61,188 nucleotides of DNA from an uncultured Shinella sp. (GTDB lineage: Bacteria > Pseudomonadota > Alphaproteobacteria > Rhizobiales > Rhizobiaceae). The translations under genes were made by a program, and so were the position numbers. Location of the stretch: assembly GCF_946479415.1 (NCBI RefSeq), contig NZ_CAMLFY010000015.1:1-61188 (forward strand), read 5' to 3'. Under the pieces are notes generated by a model, which was given only the letters and a program-made list of their open reading frames with translations, ran no database searches and was not told where the DNA came from. Every line of letters begins with the position of its first letter. Positions within the stretch are counted from its first letter, which is position 1. Positions 35,325 to 45,051 of this stretch are shown in pieces.

Positions 35325-35749
35325 CCACCGCATCCGTGACGCGCTCCGTCGTCGTCGAGCGCGATATCGCCCATCCGCCGGAAAAGCTCTGGCGCGCCCT
35401 GACGCAGCCGCATCTGATTTCGGAATGGCTGATGCGCAACGACGATTTCCAGCCCGTCACCGGCCATGCCTTCCGCCTGAGCGGCGATTGGGGCGGCGTC
35501 GATTGCGAGGTGCTGACGGTCGAGCCCGGCAAGGTTTTGACCTATCGCTGGGATCATCCGCATGAAGACCCGGCCTTTAATCTCACCAGCGTGGTCAGCT
35601 TCACGCTGACGCCGACCGCGACGGGCACGCATCTGCGCATGGAACAGACCGGCTTCCGTCCGGAACAGAAACAGGCCTTCGGCGGTGCACGCTATGGCTG
35701 GGAGGCGCATTTCACCAATCTCGAACGGGTTCTGGCAGGACTGGAATAG
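35321..35749 (+). CDS. SRPBCC (AHSA1-like) ligand-binding protein
   Basis: 142 residues. Activator of Hsp90 ATPase 1-like/START fold: RSVVVERDIAHPPEKLWRAL at the start and TGTHLRMEQTGF...GWEAHFTNLERVLAGLE at the end. These proteins have a hydrophobic cavity for a small ligand; in ArsR-SRPBCC pairs the partner may sense or neutralise the inducing compound. ATGA overlap with the regulator gene makes cotranslation certain. Confidence 0.9.
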   Translation: MTTASVTRSVVVERDIAHPPEKLWRALTQPHLISEWLMRNDDFQPVTGHAFRLSGDWGGVDCEVLTVEPGKVLTYRWDHPHEDPAFNLTSVVSFTLTPTATGTHLRMEQTGFRPEQKQAFGGARYGWEAHFTNLERVLAGLE

Positions 35750-35760
35750 GGGAAGCCACG

Positions 35761-35967
35761 ATGAACTGGAACCTCCTGATCCGTCAGGGTCACCGCTGGA
35801 TTTCGATCCTCTTCACGCTTGCCGTGCTCATCAACATCGCGGCGATGACGCAGGGCCAGCCGCCGTTCTGGATCGGCCTTTTGGCGCTGTTTCCGCTGAT
35901 CCTCTTGCTGATCAGCGGTCTCTATCTCTTCGCCCTGCCCTATATTGGCCGTGCACGACGTAGCTAG
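35761..35967 (+). CDS. small two-helix membrane protein
   Basis: 68 residues with two predicted membrane helices (about 16-30 and 35-62) and a basic end (GRARRS). It begins 11 bases behind the SRPBCC gene and completes that operon. Related short membrane proteins follow ArsR-SRPBCC pairs in other bacteria; function unknown. Confidence 0.75.
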   Translation: MNWNLLIRQGHRWISILFTLAVLINIAAMTQGQPPFWIGLLALFPLILLLISGLYLFALPYIGRARRS

Positions 35968-36031
35968 AGTCTTTTGTTTTCGTTTGTCTTTTCGGGAAAA
36001 CCGGTTTCCACTTTTCCCTGACAAACTCTAG
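35964..36031. repeat. REP-like palindrome ahead of a DUF1801 gene
   Basis: Nested inverted repeats ctagagt (35964-35970)/actctag (36025-36031) and gtttgtc (35982-35988)/gacaaac (36020-36026) enclose a palindromic core ggaaaaccggtttcc (35995-36009). This closely resembles a highly repeated rhizobial intergenic element I recall from many genomes (ggaaaaccggttttcc types). The next ribosome-binding site (GGAGG, 36031-36035) comes directly after. Confidence 0.75.
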
Positions 36032-36040
36032 GAGGCAAGA

Positions 36041-36451
36041 ATGAGCGACAAACCGGTGCTGTTATCCGGCGGCAATCCGCAGATTGCGAAGGGCTATGGC
36101 GACGGGCCGGTCCAGGCCTATATCGCCGCTATGCCCGGCTGGAAGAGCGATGTCGGCCGCAGGCTGGATGCGCTGGTCGAAAAGACCGTGCCCGGCGTCG
36201 CCAAAGCGGTGAAATGGAACTCGCCCTTCTATGGCAAGGAGGGCGACGGCTGGTTTCTCAGCTATCACTGCTTTGCGAAATACATAAAGCTGACCTTCTT
36301 TCGCGGCACCACGCTCGATCCGGTGCCGCCGGTCGCCTCGAAAACCGCGGAAACGCGCTATTTCCATATTCACGAGGGCGAAGAACTCGATGAAGCGCTG
36401 CTCGCCGACTGGATCCGGCAGGCAGCAGCACTTCCCGGCGAACGCCTCTGA
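36041..36451 (+). CDS. DUF1801 domain protein
   Basis: 136 residues of the DUF1801 (YdhG-like) fold: VQAYIAAMPGWKSDVGRRLDALV, then VKWNSPFYGKEGDGWFLSYHCFAKYIKLTFFRG. The active role is unknown; the fold is related to iron-chaperone frataxin-like proteins. GGAGG precedes the ATG. Paralogous to the following gene, which suggests a local duplication or pair. Confidence 0.88.
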   Translation: MSDKPVLLSGGNPQIAKGYGDGPVQAYIAAMPGWKSDVGRRLDALVEKTVPGVAKAVKWNSPFYGKEGDGWFLSYHCFAKYIKLTFFRGTTLDPVPPVASKTAETRYFHIHEGEELDEALLADWIRQAAALPGERL

Positions 36452-36465
36452 CACGGGAGGACACC

Positions 36466-36864
36466 ATGAGCACGACTGAAACCGAATCCCCGTCGACGCT
36501 GATCGACAAGCGCATAGCCGAACTTACCGACTGGCGCGGCGCCATGCTGGGGCGGCTGCGGGGGCTGATAAAAGAAGCCGATCCTGATGTGACTGAGGAA
36601 TGGAAATGGCGCGGCGTGCCGGTCTGGGAGCATGACGGCATTCTCTGCACCGGCGAGACCTACAAGACTGTGGTGAAGATGACCTTTGCCAAGGGCGCGT
36701 CGCTGGAGGATCCTGCCGGTCTTTTCAACTCCAGCCTCGAGGGCAACACGCGCCGTGCCATCGATTTTCCGGAGAGAGCTGTGATCGACGAAGACGCGCT
36801 GAAGGCGCTGATCCGCGCCGCCGTCGCCCTGAATCAGGCCTCCCGCGCCAAGAAGAAGAAGTAG
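36466..36864 (+). CDS. DUF1801 domain protein, second copy
   Basis: 132 residues with the same fold: DKRIAELTDWRGAMLGRLRGL, EEWKWRGVPVWEHDGILCTGETYKTVVKMTF. Divergent from the first copy in sequence, so the pair is old. Fourteen bases separate the two genes. A Lys-rich end (ASRAKKKK) follows. No known function. Confidence 0.87.
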   Translation: MSTTETESPSTLIDKRIAELTDWRGAMLGRLRGLIKEADPDVTEEWKWRGVPVWEHDGILCTGETYKTVVKMTFAKGASLEDPAGLFNSSLEGNTRRAIDFPERAVIDEDALKALIRAAVALNQASRAKKKK

Positions 36865-36875
36865 AGACAAGCCGC

Positions 36876-36901
36876 TTTTGCGGGCAGCGACGTCCGCAAA
36901 A
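36876..36901 (+). terminator. hairpin behind the DUF1801 genes
   Basis: Perfect 8-bp arms ttttgcgg (36876-36883) and ccgcaaaa (36894-36901), ten-base loop, 11 bp past the stop. No T-run, so a weak terminator at best. Confidence 0.4.
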
Positions 36902-37096
36902 TGCCTGATTTGGCTTGGAGAACGCGGGGCTGCGTCGGATTGCGTGGTATCAATCCGGCGAAATACGCTCTAGACTTGCCGAAACGGTTGAAATCGCGCG
37001 CCGCATTCTGCATTTGACAGGCTAGCGCGGTGATGAACCGCAATGTCCGGGCCGGGCTCCGCGAGGGAGCATCGGCAGCGGGCGAGAAGACGAGGC

Positions 37097-39022
37097 ATGA
37101 GAGTGACACAGACGCCAGCCACCCCCCTGCTCGACAAGGTCCGCATTCCCGCGGACCTGAAGGCCGTGGACGATCGTGACCTGCCGCAGCTCGCCAGCGA
37201 GCTGCGCGCGGAAATGATCGACGCCGTCTCGCGCACGGGCGGCCATCTCGGCGCCGGGCTTGGCGTGGTGGAACTCACCATCGCCATTCACAAGGTCTTC
37301 AACACACCCGACGACCGGCTGATCTTCGACGTCGGCCACCAATGTTATCCGCACAAGATCCTGACCGGCCGGCGCGACCGTATCCGGACGCTGCGCCAGG
37401 AAGACGGCCTGTCCGGCTTCACCCGCCGCGCCGAGAGCGAATACGACCCCTTCGGTGCTGCCCATTCCTCGACCTCTATTTCCGCCGGCCTCGGCATGGC
37501 GGTCGCCGCCGATCTCTCCGGCGCGAACCGCAATGTCATCGCCATCATCGGCGACGGTGCCATGTCGGCCGGCATGGCCTATGAGGCGCTGAACAATGCC
37601 GGTGCGCTCGATGCGCGCCTCATCGTCATCCTCAACGACAACGACATGTCGATCGCACCGCCGACCGGCGCGATGAGTGCCTACCTCGCGCGTCTCGCCT
37701 CCGGCCGCACCTATATGGGCTTCCGCGAGCTCGGCAAGAAGCTGACGGCCTATCTCGGCAAGAAGGTCGATCGGGCGATTACCCGTGCCGTCGAGCATGC
37801 GCGCGGCTACGTGACCGGCGGCACGCTGTTCGAGGAGATGGGTTTCTACCATATCGGCCCGATCGACGGTCATTCCTTCGAGCACCTGCTGCCCGTGCTG
37901 CGCAATGTGCGCGACAATTCCAAGGGCCCGGTGCTGATCCATGTCGTGACGCAGAAGGGCAAGGGCTATCCGCCGGCCGAAGCCGCTGCCGACAAATATC
38001 ACGGCGTCAACACCTTCGACGTCATCACCGGCACGCAGGCCAAGGCCAAGCCGAATGCCCCGAGCTATACCTCGGTCTTCGGCGAGGCGCTGGTGCAGGA
38101 AGCCGGCTTCGACGACAAGATCGTCGGCGTCACGGCCGCCATGCCCAACGGCACCGGCATCGACAAACTCGCCGCCGCCTATCCGATGCGCACCTTCGAC
38201 GTGGGCATTGCCGAGCAGCACGCCGTGACCTTCGCCGCCGGCCTCGCCGCCGAGGGCTACAAGCCGTTCTGCGCGCTCTATTCCACCTTCCTGCAGCGCG
38301 GTTACGACCAGGTGGTGCACGACGTCGCCATCCAGGGCCTGCCCGTACGCTTCCCCATCGACCGCGCCGGCTTCGTCGGCGCCGATGGGCCGACCCATGC
38401 CGGCTCCTTCGACACGACCTATCTCGCGACCCTGCCCGGCTTCGTGGTGATGGCCGCCGCCGACGAGGCGGAACTGAAGCATATGGTGCGCACCGCAGCC
38501 GCCTATGACGCCGGCCCGATCTCCTTCCGCTATCCGCGCGGCGAAGGCGTCGGCGTCGACATGCCCGCGCGCGGCGAGATCCTGGAGATCGGCAAGGGCC
38601 GTGTCGTCAAGCAGGGTTCGAAGGTGGCGCTGCTCTCCTTCGGCACGCGCCTTGCGGATTGTCTGCTGGCCGCCGAGGACCTCGATGCGGCGGGCCTTTC
38701 CACGACCGTCGCCGATGCGCGCTTCGCAAAACCGCTCGACCACGACCTCATCCGCCAGCTTGCCCGCCATCACGAGGTGCTGATCACCATCGAGGAAGGC
38801 GCTGTCGGCGGCTTCGGCAGCCATGTGCTGCAATTCCTCGCCATGGAAGGCCTGCTCGATCACGGGCTGAAGGTGCGCCCGCTGGTGCTGCCCGATATCT
38901 GGATGGAACAGGCCAAGCCCGAGGCAATGTACGCCAAGGCCGGACTGGACCGCGCCGGCATCGTCTCGACGGTGTTCAACGCGCTCGGCCAGAAGGCCGT
39001 CGGCGTGGGTGCAGCCGGCTGA
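37097..39022 (+). CDS. dxs: 1-deoxy-D-xylulose-5-phosphate synthase
   Basis: First enzyme of the methylerythritol phosphate route to isoprenoids, condensing pyruvate and glyceraldehyde 3-phosphate with thiamine diphosphate. 641 residues from ATG 37097, behind GACGAGG; an ATG 54 bases earlier adds an arginine-rich leader. Motifs: [15 protein letters not shown], the TPP-binding [18 protein letters not shown], and transketolase-type [17 protein letters not shown]. Quinone and hopanoid precursors depend on it. Confidence 0.97.
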   Translation: MRVTQTPATPLLDKVRIPADLKAVDDRDLPQLASELRAEMIDAVSRTGGHLGAGLGVVELTIAIHKVFNTPDDRLIFDVGHQCYPHKILTGRRDRIRTLRQEDGLSGFTRRAESEYDPFGAAHSSTSISAGLGMAVAADLSGANRNVIAIIGDGAMSAGMAYEALNNAGALDARLIVILNDNDMSIAPPTGAMSAYLARLASGRTYMGFRELGKKLTAYLGKKVDRAITRAVEHARGYVTGGTLFEEMGFYHIGPIDGHSFEHLLPVLRNVRDNSKGPVLIHVVTQKGKGYPPAEAAADKYHGVNTFDVITGTQAKAKPNAPSYTSVFGEALVQEAGFDDKIVGVTAAMPNGTGIDKLAAAYPMRTFDVGIAEQHAVTFAAGLAAEGYKPFCALYSTFLQRGYDQVVHDVAIQGLPVRFPIDRAGFVGADGPTHAGSFDTTYLATLPGFVVMAAADEAELKHMVRTAAAYDAGPISFRYPRGEGVGVDMPARGEILEIGKGRVVKQGSKVALLSFGTRLADCLLAAEDLDAAGLSTTVADARFAKPLDHDLIRQLARHHEVLITIEEGAVGGFGSHVLQFLAMEGLLDHGLKVRPLVLPDIWMEQAKPEAMYAKAGLDRAGIVSTVFNALGQKAVGVGAAG

Positions 39023-39064
39023 GCCGGCTAGTCTGATCGACGCAAACGAGACCCCTCCCTAAAT

Positions 39065-39175
39065 CCCTCCCCACAAGGGGGAGGGACTTAACGTGCGGCA
39101 AGCTCGGCGTGAAATTCCGGGCAATGCGCGCGCTTCCAGCCTTTCTCCCCCCTTGTGGGGGAGATGTCGGCAGGC
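39065..39175. repeat. partial RIME-like element
   Basis: Between dxs and the DUF4424 gene are two GC-rich hairpins: ccctcccc (39065-39072)/ggggaggg (39078-39085) and tctccccc (39144-39151)/gggggaga (39157-39164), the second running into tgtcggcaggcagaga. That block matches the arm of the element at 30952-31000 (ctcccccc...tgtgggggagatg...cggcagg..cagag), so the two share a family; here the copy is diverged or incomplete. Confidence 0.7.
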
Positions 39176-39191
39176 AGAGAGGGCCTTTCTC

Positions 39192-40202
39192 TCACGGCCC
39201 CCCGCTCGGCTTCAGCAGCAAAATATCAATCTCGTTTTCCGGCGTGAAATCCTTCGCCTTCATCTCGAAGGTCGTCGGGCCGATCTTCTTGATGCCCTCG
39301 CCGCAGAAGCTGACGAGATTTTCCGGCGCACCCTTGTCGATGGTCAGCGAAAAATCCTTGATCGGGCCGCCCCAATTGGCGCCAGTCGAGAGGATGTAGG
39401 AAATCCAGGCCTCGAAGAGATAGGGCTTGCCCGCCTGCATGTCCTTTTCGGCCTGCTGGGCACGGCGCACGATATTGTCCTCGATGCAGTAACGCTTGAC
39501 GTAATCCTGATAGCGCTCGCCCTTCGGCTGGCCGTCCTCCAGGAAGGAAATGCCGACAGTGCCGCCGACGCTCGGCTTGTAGCGGTGCTGTACGGTCACT
39601 TCTTTGCCCGCCGGGAAAGTGGTGCGCCACCAATAGACCGATTTCAGCGACCAGAGCGGCGTGCGGTAGTCCTTCATGCCCGTGCCGTCGTCGTCATAGG
39701 TATCGATGAACATCAGGCCCCGCGCGATCCAGTCGGCGGCGATGGCATCGGGCAGGTTTTTCAGCGCCTCCTTGGCGGCCTTGGACATCGGCAGGAGCGG
39801 AATGTTTTGAGCTTTCAGGTCTTCGGTCACATCGATGTCAGAGGCATAGGCGCGCTGCTGCAAGGTGACGGCCACCGCCTTGCCGTCCTGTGCGGCGGTG
39901 AAGCCGAGATAGTTGTCCGTCTCGAAATCGTCGATCGCGATATTCGCATAGGGATCGCCGCCGATATCGGGCATCGGGAAAGCGACGAGGCCGGAGACGT
40001 CCTTGTCGGAGGTGTTGGTGAAGACGTAATCGACGCGGATTTCGCTCGGCGAGATGAACAGCGCCTCCTTCGTCATCTCCACTTCCGGCGTGCGCACGAA
40101 GGTGAGCCCGCCCGTCTTCAGCTCCGCCATCGTGTCATTGGCGAGAGCCGGTGCTGCTGAAAGCGCGAAGAGCAGCGGCAGGTGGCGAAGAGCGTTTTTC
40201 AT
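39192..40202 (-). CDS. exported DUF4424 protein
   Basis: 336 residues from ATG 40202. Signal peptide (about 1-21, ending APALA|ND). The mature part includes LISPSEIRVDYVFTN-like strands (EALFISPSEIRVDYVFTNTS), DVSGLVAFPMPDIGGDPY, and a C-terminal Cys pair (YCIEDN, SFCGEG). This corresponds to the DUF4424 family of alphaproteobacterial periplasmic proteins; function unknown. Confidence 0.85.
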   Translation of the reverse strand: MKNALRHLPLLFALSAAPALANDTMAELKTGGLTFVRTPEVEMTKEALFISPSEIRVDYVFTNTSDKDVSGLVAFPMPDIGGDPYANIAIDDFETDNYLGFTAAQDGKAVAVTLQQRAYASDIDVTEDLKAQNIPLLPMSKAAKEALKNLPDAIAADWIARGLMFIDTYDDDGTGMKDYRTPLWSLKSVYWWRTTFPAGKEVTVQHRYKPSVGGTVGISFLEDGQPKGERYQDYVKRYCIEDNIVRRAQQAEKDMQAGKPYLFEAWISYILSTGANWGGPIKDFSLTIDKGAPENLVSFCGEGIKKIGPTTFEMKAKDFTPENEIDILLLKPSGGP

Positions 40203-40392
40203 GGAAATCCCCGATGGCGTATCGCGCGATAACAGCCGAAATCGCCCGCTGCGGCAAGCACGTGAAGGAGGCTCCTCACGCTTTCTCAACCATCCCGTTT
40301 TGCAACCGCGTAACCACATCCCTTGGCCGTTGCGAAACCTCCGGCTGCTAGTGTCCCTGCAACGAAAAGAAAGACCGACAGGGATTTTCACC

Positions 40393-40665
40393 ATGCGATA
40401 CGCGTTGCTCGCGGCTCTTGCCGCCACGCTTTGCCATGCCTCCATCGCGGCTGCCGAGGAGCGCCCGGAACACGACCCGGCCATCGAGGCCGCGGCAATC
40501 GCCATCCTGCAGAAGAAGCTGCCCGACATCCGCAAGTCGCATGATATCGCGGGCGACCCCGGCCTCGTGCGTGCGGCGCGCGAAGAGGCAAAACCGCAGG
40601 GCATTTCCGCGCTGATCGACCCCGATTCGGCGAAGAATTTTCCGGGCCGCATCATCTGGCTCTGA
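40393..40665 (+). CDS. small exported hypothetical protein
   Basis: 90 residues from ATG 40393: signal peptide (MRYALLAALAATLCHASIAAA) and a short, partly helical domain PAIEAAAIAILQKKLPDIRKSHDI ending in FPGRIIWL. It has no recognisable domain. A GACAGGG ribosome-binding site precedes it. Divergent from the DUF4424 gene with 190 bp between starts. Confidence 0.7.
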   Translation: MRYALLAALAATLCHASIAAAEERPEHDPAIEAAAIAILQKKLPDIRKSHDIAGDPGLVRAAREEAKPQGISALIDPDSAKNFPGRIIWL

Positions 40666-40708
40666 GCATGGGGCTTGCCACCCGCGCGATGAGGCGTCAT
40701 GAGAGGCC

Positions 40709-41461
40709 ATGTCCCGACCTATCGAAACCATCCGCCTCGACCAGCTCCTGCTGAATGCCGGCCTCGTCGCCAGCCGTTCCCGGGCACGCGACGCCATTTC
40801 GCGCGGCACCGTGCGCGTCAACGGCCGTACCGTCACCAAGCCGAGCTCCACCTTCCCTGCCAATGTGAAGATCGAGATCGACGACCCCGCGCAGGCCTAT
40901 GTCTCGCGCGCCGCGCTGAAGCTGAAGGCGGCGCTCGACGAATTCGGCCTCGATCCCGCCGGGCTCGATTGCCTCGATATCGGCGCCTCGACCGGCGGCT
41001 TTACCGATGTCCTGCTGGAGCGTGGCGCAAACCATGTCATCGCCGTCGATGTGGGCCATGACCAGTTGCATCCCCGCCTGCGCGAAGACGAGCGCATCAC
41101 CAATTACGAGGGCCTGAATGCCCGCGTGCTCGACGAGGATCATCTCGAGGATCGCGAGATCGGCGTCGTCGTCTCCGACGTCTCCTTCATCTCGCTGAAG
41201 CTCGCTCTGCCGCCGGCCCTCGGCTTTGCCGAGCCCGGCGCTTTCTGCGTCCTGCTCGTCAAGCCGCAGTTCGAGGCGGGCCGCGAGGCGATCAGCAAGG
41301 CCGGGCTCCTAAAGGATCCCGAAAGCGCGCCGGCCGTTGCCGGGGAGCTCGAACGCTGGCTCGTCGAAGACATGGGCTGGCAAAGCCTCGGCCTCATCCC
41401 CTCGCCCATTGCCGGTGGTGACGGCAATGTCGAGTACCTATTGGGGGGCCGCAAGCCATGA
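40709..41461 (+). CDS. tlyA: TlyA family rRNA 2'-O-methyltransferase
   Basis: 250 residues: S4 RNA-binding domain about 1-65 (IRLDQLLLNAGLVASRSRARDAI, RGTVRVNGRTV) and an FtsJ-like methyltransferase with the SAM motif DIGASTGGFTD near 93. Homologues methylate 16S and 23S rRNA ribose; the older name hemolysin A is misleading. Overlaps the next gene by four bases (ATGA). Confidence 0.94.
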   Translation: MSRPIETIRLDQLLLNAGLVASRSRARDAISRGTVRVNGRTVTKPSSTFPANVKIEIDDPAQAYVSRAALKLKAALDEFGLDPAGLDCLDIGASTGGFTDVLLERGANHVIAVDVGHDQLHPRLREDERITNYEGLNARVLDEDHLEDREIGVVVSDVSFISLKLALPPALGFAEPGAFCVLLVKPQFEAGREAISKAGLLKDPESAPAVAGELERWLVEDMGWQSLGLIPSPIAGGDGNVEYLLGGRKP

Positions 41462-42711
41462 CGACGGAAACCCTCACCATCGCCCGGCTTGGCAGCGGCG
41501 GCGACGGCATTGCCGAAACGGCCGGCGGCCCGGTCTATGTTCCCTTCACGCTGCCCGGCGAGGTCGTCGCCGTGGCGCGCGTGAAGAACCACGGCACGGT
41601 CATGTCGATGTCCGAGGTCTCGCCCGAGCGGGTGTCGCCGCCCTGCGTGCATTTCGGTCCCGACGGCAAGAACGGCACCTGCGGCGGCTGCACGCTGCAG
41701 CATGCCAGCGACACGCTCTACCATGACTTCAAGCGCAACCTCGTCGTCCAGGCGCTGAAATCCAAGGGCCTGACGCCTGAGGTCGCGCCGCTCGTCATCG
41801 CCCGGCCCGGCGAGCGCCGCCGTGTCGTTTTCACGCTACGAAAGACGGAAAAGGACATGCTGGTCGGCTTCAACCAGGCCGGAAGCCACCACATCGTCTC
41901 CATCGATCACTGTCCGATTTCCAGCGACGGCATCATCGGCAGGCTCGAGGCGATCCGCCGCGTCGCCGCGGCCATCGCGACCTCGGCGGAACCGTTCCGC
42001 GTCACGGTGCTGGAAACGCTCAACGGTCTCGACCTCGCCTTCGAGGGCGTCAAGAAGGTTGGTGATAAACAGCGCCGCGCCGTCACCGAGACCGTGCTTG
42101 CGCTGCGTGCCGGCATCAACCGCGTCTCCAGCGATGGCGAGATCGTCATCGAGCCGCAGAAGCCGGAAATCGAGTTTTCCGGCGTGCGCGTCTCGCCGCC
42201 CGCCGGCGGATTCACCCAGGCGACGAAGCCGGCCGAAGACGCCATGGCCGAGATCGTGCTGGCCGCACTCGGCAAGGCCAAGCGCGTGGCTGACCTCTTC
42301 GCCGGCTCCGGCACCTTCGCGCTCAGGATCGCCCGCCAGGCCAAGGTGCACGCCGTCGAGGGCGACGAAAAGGCATTGAAGGCGCTGGATTTCGCCGCGC
42401 GCAACACCCAGGGCCTCAAGCCCGTCACGGTGGAGCGGCGCGACCTGTTCCGTCGTCCGCTGATGGCCTCCGAACTCAAGGTCTACGACGCCGTGGTCTT
42501 CGATCCGCCGCGTGCGGGTGCGGAAGACCAGTGCAAGGAACTCGCCCGCTCCGGCGTGAAGACCGTCATCGCCGTCTCCTGCAACCCGATCAGCCTCGCC
42601 CGCGACCTCGCCATCCTGACGGCCGCCGGCTACCGCATCCGCCTTGTCACGCCCGTCGACCAGTTCCTGTGGTCGGCCCATGTGGAAGCGGTGGCGGTGC
42701 TGGAGAAGTAA
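41458..42711 (+). CDS. 23S rRNA (uracil-5-)-methyltransferase, RlmD-like
   Basis: 417 residues of the TrmA/RumA class. A TRAM-like N-terminus (GGDGIAETAGGPVYVPFTLPGE) comes first, then cysteines for an [4Fe-4S] cluster (C near 62; CGGC near 76-79; HCPIS near 160), SAM motif VADLFAGSGTFAL, and the nucleophile in AVSCNPISLARDL. It is coupled with tlyA, so both act on ribosomal RNA. A terminator follows. Confidence 0.9.
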   Translation: MTTETLTIARLGSGGDGIAETAGGPVYVPFTLPGEVVAVARVKNHGTVMSMSEVSPERVSPPCVHFGPDGKNGTCGGCTLQHASDTLYHDFKRNLVVQALKSKGLTPEVAPLVIARPGERRRVVFTLRKTEKDMLVGFNQAGSHHIVSIDHCPISSDGIIGRLEAIRRVAAAIATSAEPFRVTVLETLNGLDLAFEGVKKVGDKQRRAVTETVLALRAGINRVSSDGEIVIEPQKPEIEFSGVRVSPPAGGFTQATKPAEDAMAEIVLAALGKAKRVADLFAGSGTFALRIARQAKVHAVEGDEKALKALDFAARNTQGLKPVTVERRDLFRRPLMASELKVYDAVVFDPPRAGAEDQCKELARSGVKTVIAVSCNPISLARDLAILTAAGYRIRLVTPVDQFLWSAHVEAVAVLEK

Positions 42712-42723
42712 GCACCAACAAAA

Positions 42724-42752
42724 AAGGCCCGGGAGCGATCCCGGGCCTTCTT
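42724..42752. terminator. bidirectional intrinsic terminator
   Basis: Perfect 11-bp arms aaggcccggga (42724-42734) and tcccgggcctt (42739-42749) round gcga, with an A-run before and a T-rich tract after. It sits between the rRNA methyltransferase and the convergent chemoreceptor gene, and can stop transcription from both sides. Confidence 0.88.
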
Positions 42753-42770
42753 CTTTGTGGACATGTCTGA

Positions 42771-44867
42771 TCAGGCCGCGCGGCGCGTGGGCATGGCCGC
42801 GTGGCTGGTGGTGCCGTGGCCCAGGCGGAACTGGGCGAGCAGCGCGTTGAGGGCTGCGGCTTCCGAGGCGAGGCCGTGGCTGGCGGCGGTCTGTTCTTCC
42901 ACCATGGCGGCGTTCTGCTGGGTGCCCTGGTCCATGGTGTTGACGGCCGTGTTGATCTCCTGAAGGCCGGTCGACTGCTCGCGGGCGGCAAGCACGATGG
43001 CGTTCACGTGGCCGTTGATCTCCTGCACCTCGCGCACGATGGCTTCCAGCGCCGCACCGGTCTCGTCGACCAGCGACACGCCGGAGCGGACCTGTTCGCC
43101 TGATGTGGTGATCAACGCCTTGATCTCCTTGGCCGCATTGGCCGAGCGCTGGGCAAGTTCACGCACTTCCTGTGCGACGACGGCAAAGCCCTTGCCGGCT
43201 TCACCGGCACGCGCCGCTTCCACGCCGGCATTCAGCGCCAAGAGGTTCGTCTGGAAGGCGATGTCGTCGATCACGCCGATGATGTTGGAGATCTCGTGCG
43301 AGGACTTTTCGATGCCCTGCATGGCCGAGACGGCGCGGCGCACGACCTCGCCCGACTTTTCGGCACCGGTGCGGGTGCGCGAGACGAGCGAGCCGACTTC
43401 CTCGGCGCGACGGGTCGAGTCCTTCACGGTCGTGGTGATTTCTTCGAGGGCTGCGGCGGTTTCTTCCACCGAGGCGGCCTGCTGCTCCGTGCGGCGGGCG
43501 AGATCGTCGGCAGCCGAGCGGATTTCGGTCGCGCCGGCGTCGATGGCGCGGGCATTCTGCCCGACCGTTGTCATCGCCGTGTGCAGCTTGGTGACGGAGT
43601 GGTTGAAGTCGTCGCGCAGGCGATCGAGATGACCGGCGAAGGGCTTCTCGATACGGTGGGCGAGATCGCCCTCGGCAAGGCGGCCGAGGCCATCGGCCAG
43701 CGCATCGACGGCATGCTGGATTTCGGCGGCGTCCCGCGCTTTAAGCGATTCGCGCTCGCGATGTTCGCTTTCGGAGAGCATGCGGCCCTCTTCGGCGGCA
43801 TTTTCGAGACGCACGCGCTCGATGGCATTGTCCCGGAACACGGCGACGGCGGCGGCCATCTGGCCGATCTCGTCCTTGCGGTCCTGGCCGGGAATTTCCG
43901 CGCGGACATCGCCCGATGCGAGCTTGTCCATAGCCGCCGTCATATCCTTGACCGGGCGCACGACGAGGCGCGACAGCACCGTTGCGAGGAAGCCCATCAT
44001 CAGCACGACGGCCAGGATGGTGGCGATCGTGGCGGCAATGCGGAACTGGTCGATGGCGGCAAAGGCCAGGCCGCTGTCGATGGTGAAGCCGAGATACCAC
44101 TGCACCGACGGCAGGCCCGTGACCGGCACGAAGGAAACGAGCACCGGCTTGCCGGCATAGGTCGTGTGCATCACGCCCTCGCCGATGGCAGGCGTGTTTT
44201 CGGGGAAGGCATCGGCCAGCATCTTGGTGGCGAGCGCCTTGTCCTGGTGCACGAGGATCTGGCCGTTCTTGTTGACGAGGAAGGCAAAACCCTTGCCGCC
44301 GAGATCGACGGAATCGACCATGTCGATGAGGGATTTCAGCGAGAAGTCGCTGCCGGCAACGCCGAAGAGCTTGCCGTCGCGCTTGATGGGCGTCGCAGCG
44401 CTGATGGTGAGGTCGCCGGAGGTCGCGTCGATATAGGGCTCCGTCAGCACGCTGCCATCAGCCTTGACGGCGGCCTGATACCAGGGGCGCATGCGCGGAT
44501 CGTAACCTTCCGGCAGACCCTCCGCTTTCGGCCAGATGGTGAATGTGCCGGTTTCTTCGCCGACATAATTGTCCGTGAACTGGCTGGACAGCACGTCGTT
44601 CTGCAGCACGGCCTGGATGCCGGCCGTATCGGCGGCCTTGCCGGCGGCATTGCCGGCCATTTCCGTGAGGGCGACGCGGGCATTCAGCCAGTTGGCGATG
44701 CTCTGCGCGGCCTGCTTGCCGGAGCTGTCGATGCTCTCTTCGACGGACTTCGTCAGCACGCTGCGCTGCAGGCTGTCGATGTAGAGGGAGAAGCCGGTGA
44801 AGGCGGCGATGACGACGAGAGACGCGACGACGAGAATACGCGTCATCAGATTGGAGCGCTTGGACAT
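42771..44867 (-). CDS. methyl-accepting chemotaxis protein, dCache type
   Basis: 698 residues: membrane helix about 10-30, periplasmic double-Cache sensor about 35-280 ([30 protein letters not shown]), second helix about 284-306, HAMP with a second HAMP-like stretch before residue 440, and a signalling domain with the conserved hairpin [17 protein letters not shown]. No C-terminal CheR-binding pentapeptide. dCache receptors often sense amino acids, but the ligand cannot be read. Confidence 0.95.
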   Translation of the reverse strand: MSKRSNLMTRILVVASLVVIAAFTGFSLYIDSLQRSVLTKSVEESIDSSGKQAAQSIANWLNARVALTEMAGNAAGKAADTAGIQAVLQNDVLSSQFTDNYVGEETGTFTIWPKAEGLPEGYDPRMRPWYQAAVKADGSVLTEPYIDATSGDLTISAATPIKRDGKLFGVAGSDFSLKSLIDMVDSVDLGGKGFAFLVNKNGQILVHQDKALATKMLADAFPENTPAIGEGVMHTTYAGKPVLVSFVPVTGLPSVQWYLGFTIDSGLAFAAIDQFRIAATIATILAVVLMMGFLATVLSRLVVRPVKDMTAAMDKLASGDVRAEIPGQDRKDEIGQMAAAVAVFRDNAIERVRLENAAEEGRMLSESEHRERESLKARDAAEIQHAVDALADGLGRLAEGDLAHRIEKPFAGHLDRLRDDFNHSVTKLHTAMTTVGQNARAIDAGATEIRSAADDLARRTEQQAASVEETAAALEEITTTVKDSTRRAEEVGSLVSRTRTGAEKSGEVVRRAVSAMQGIEKSSHEISNIIGVIDDIAFQTNLLALNAGVEAARAGEAGKGFAVVAQEVRELAQRSANAAKEIKALITTSGEQVRSGVSLVDETGAALEAIVREVQEINGHVNAIVLAAREQSTGLQEINTAVNTMDQGTQQNAAMVEEQTAASHGLASEAAALNALLAQFRLGHGTTSHAAMPTRRAA

Positions 44868-45051
44868 GAGGCGCGATATTCCCTAGGAGGCACCCGCCGG
44901 CGAAAGACGGGAGCGCAATGCTGAACGGCATGCCGGGAAGGCGAAATCGGACGCATCATGCGACCGCCGGCAGTGCCGGAGAACGGTCGCACCATAGGAA
45001 AACGTGTTTAAGAGCCTGTTAAAATTGATAGACCACAAATCACGAAACGGC

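Noticed and set aside
37043..37096. Earlier ATG for dxs
   Set aside because: The 18 added residues are Arg-rich and not typical of Dxs; ATG 37097 has a good ribosome-binding site.
40203..40700. N-terminal extension of the DUF4424 gene on the minus strand
   Set aside because: The extension runs antisense through the small exported-protein gene at 40393, and the signal peptide begins at 40202.
42724..42752. Possible operator
   Set aside because: The palindrome has flanking A and T runs and lies between convergent genes, so a bidirectional terminator explains it.
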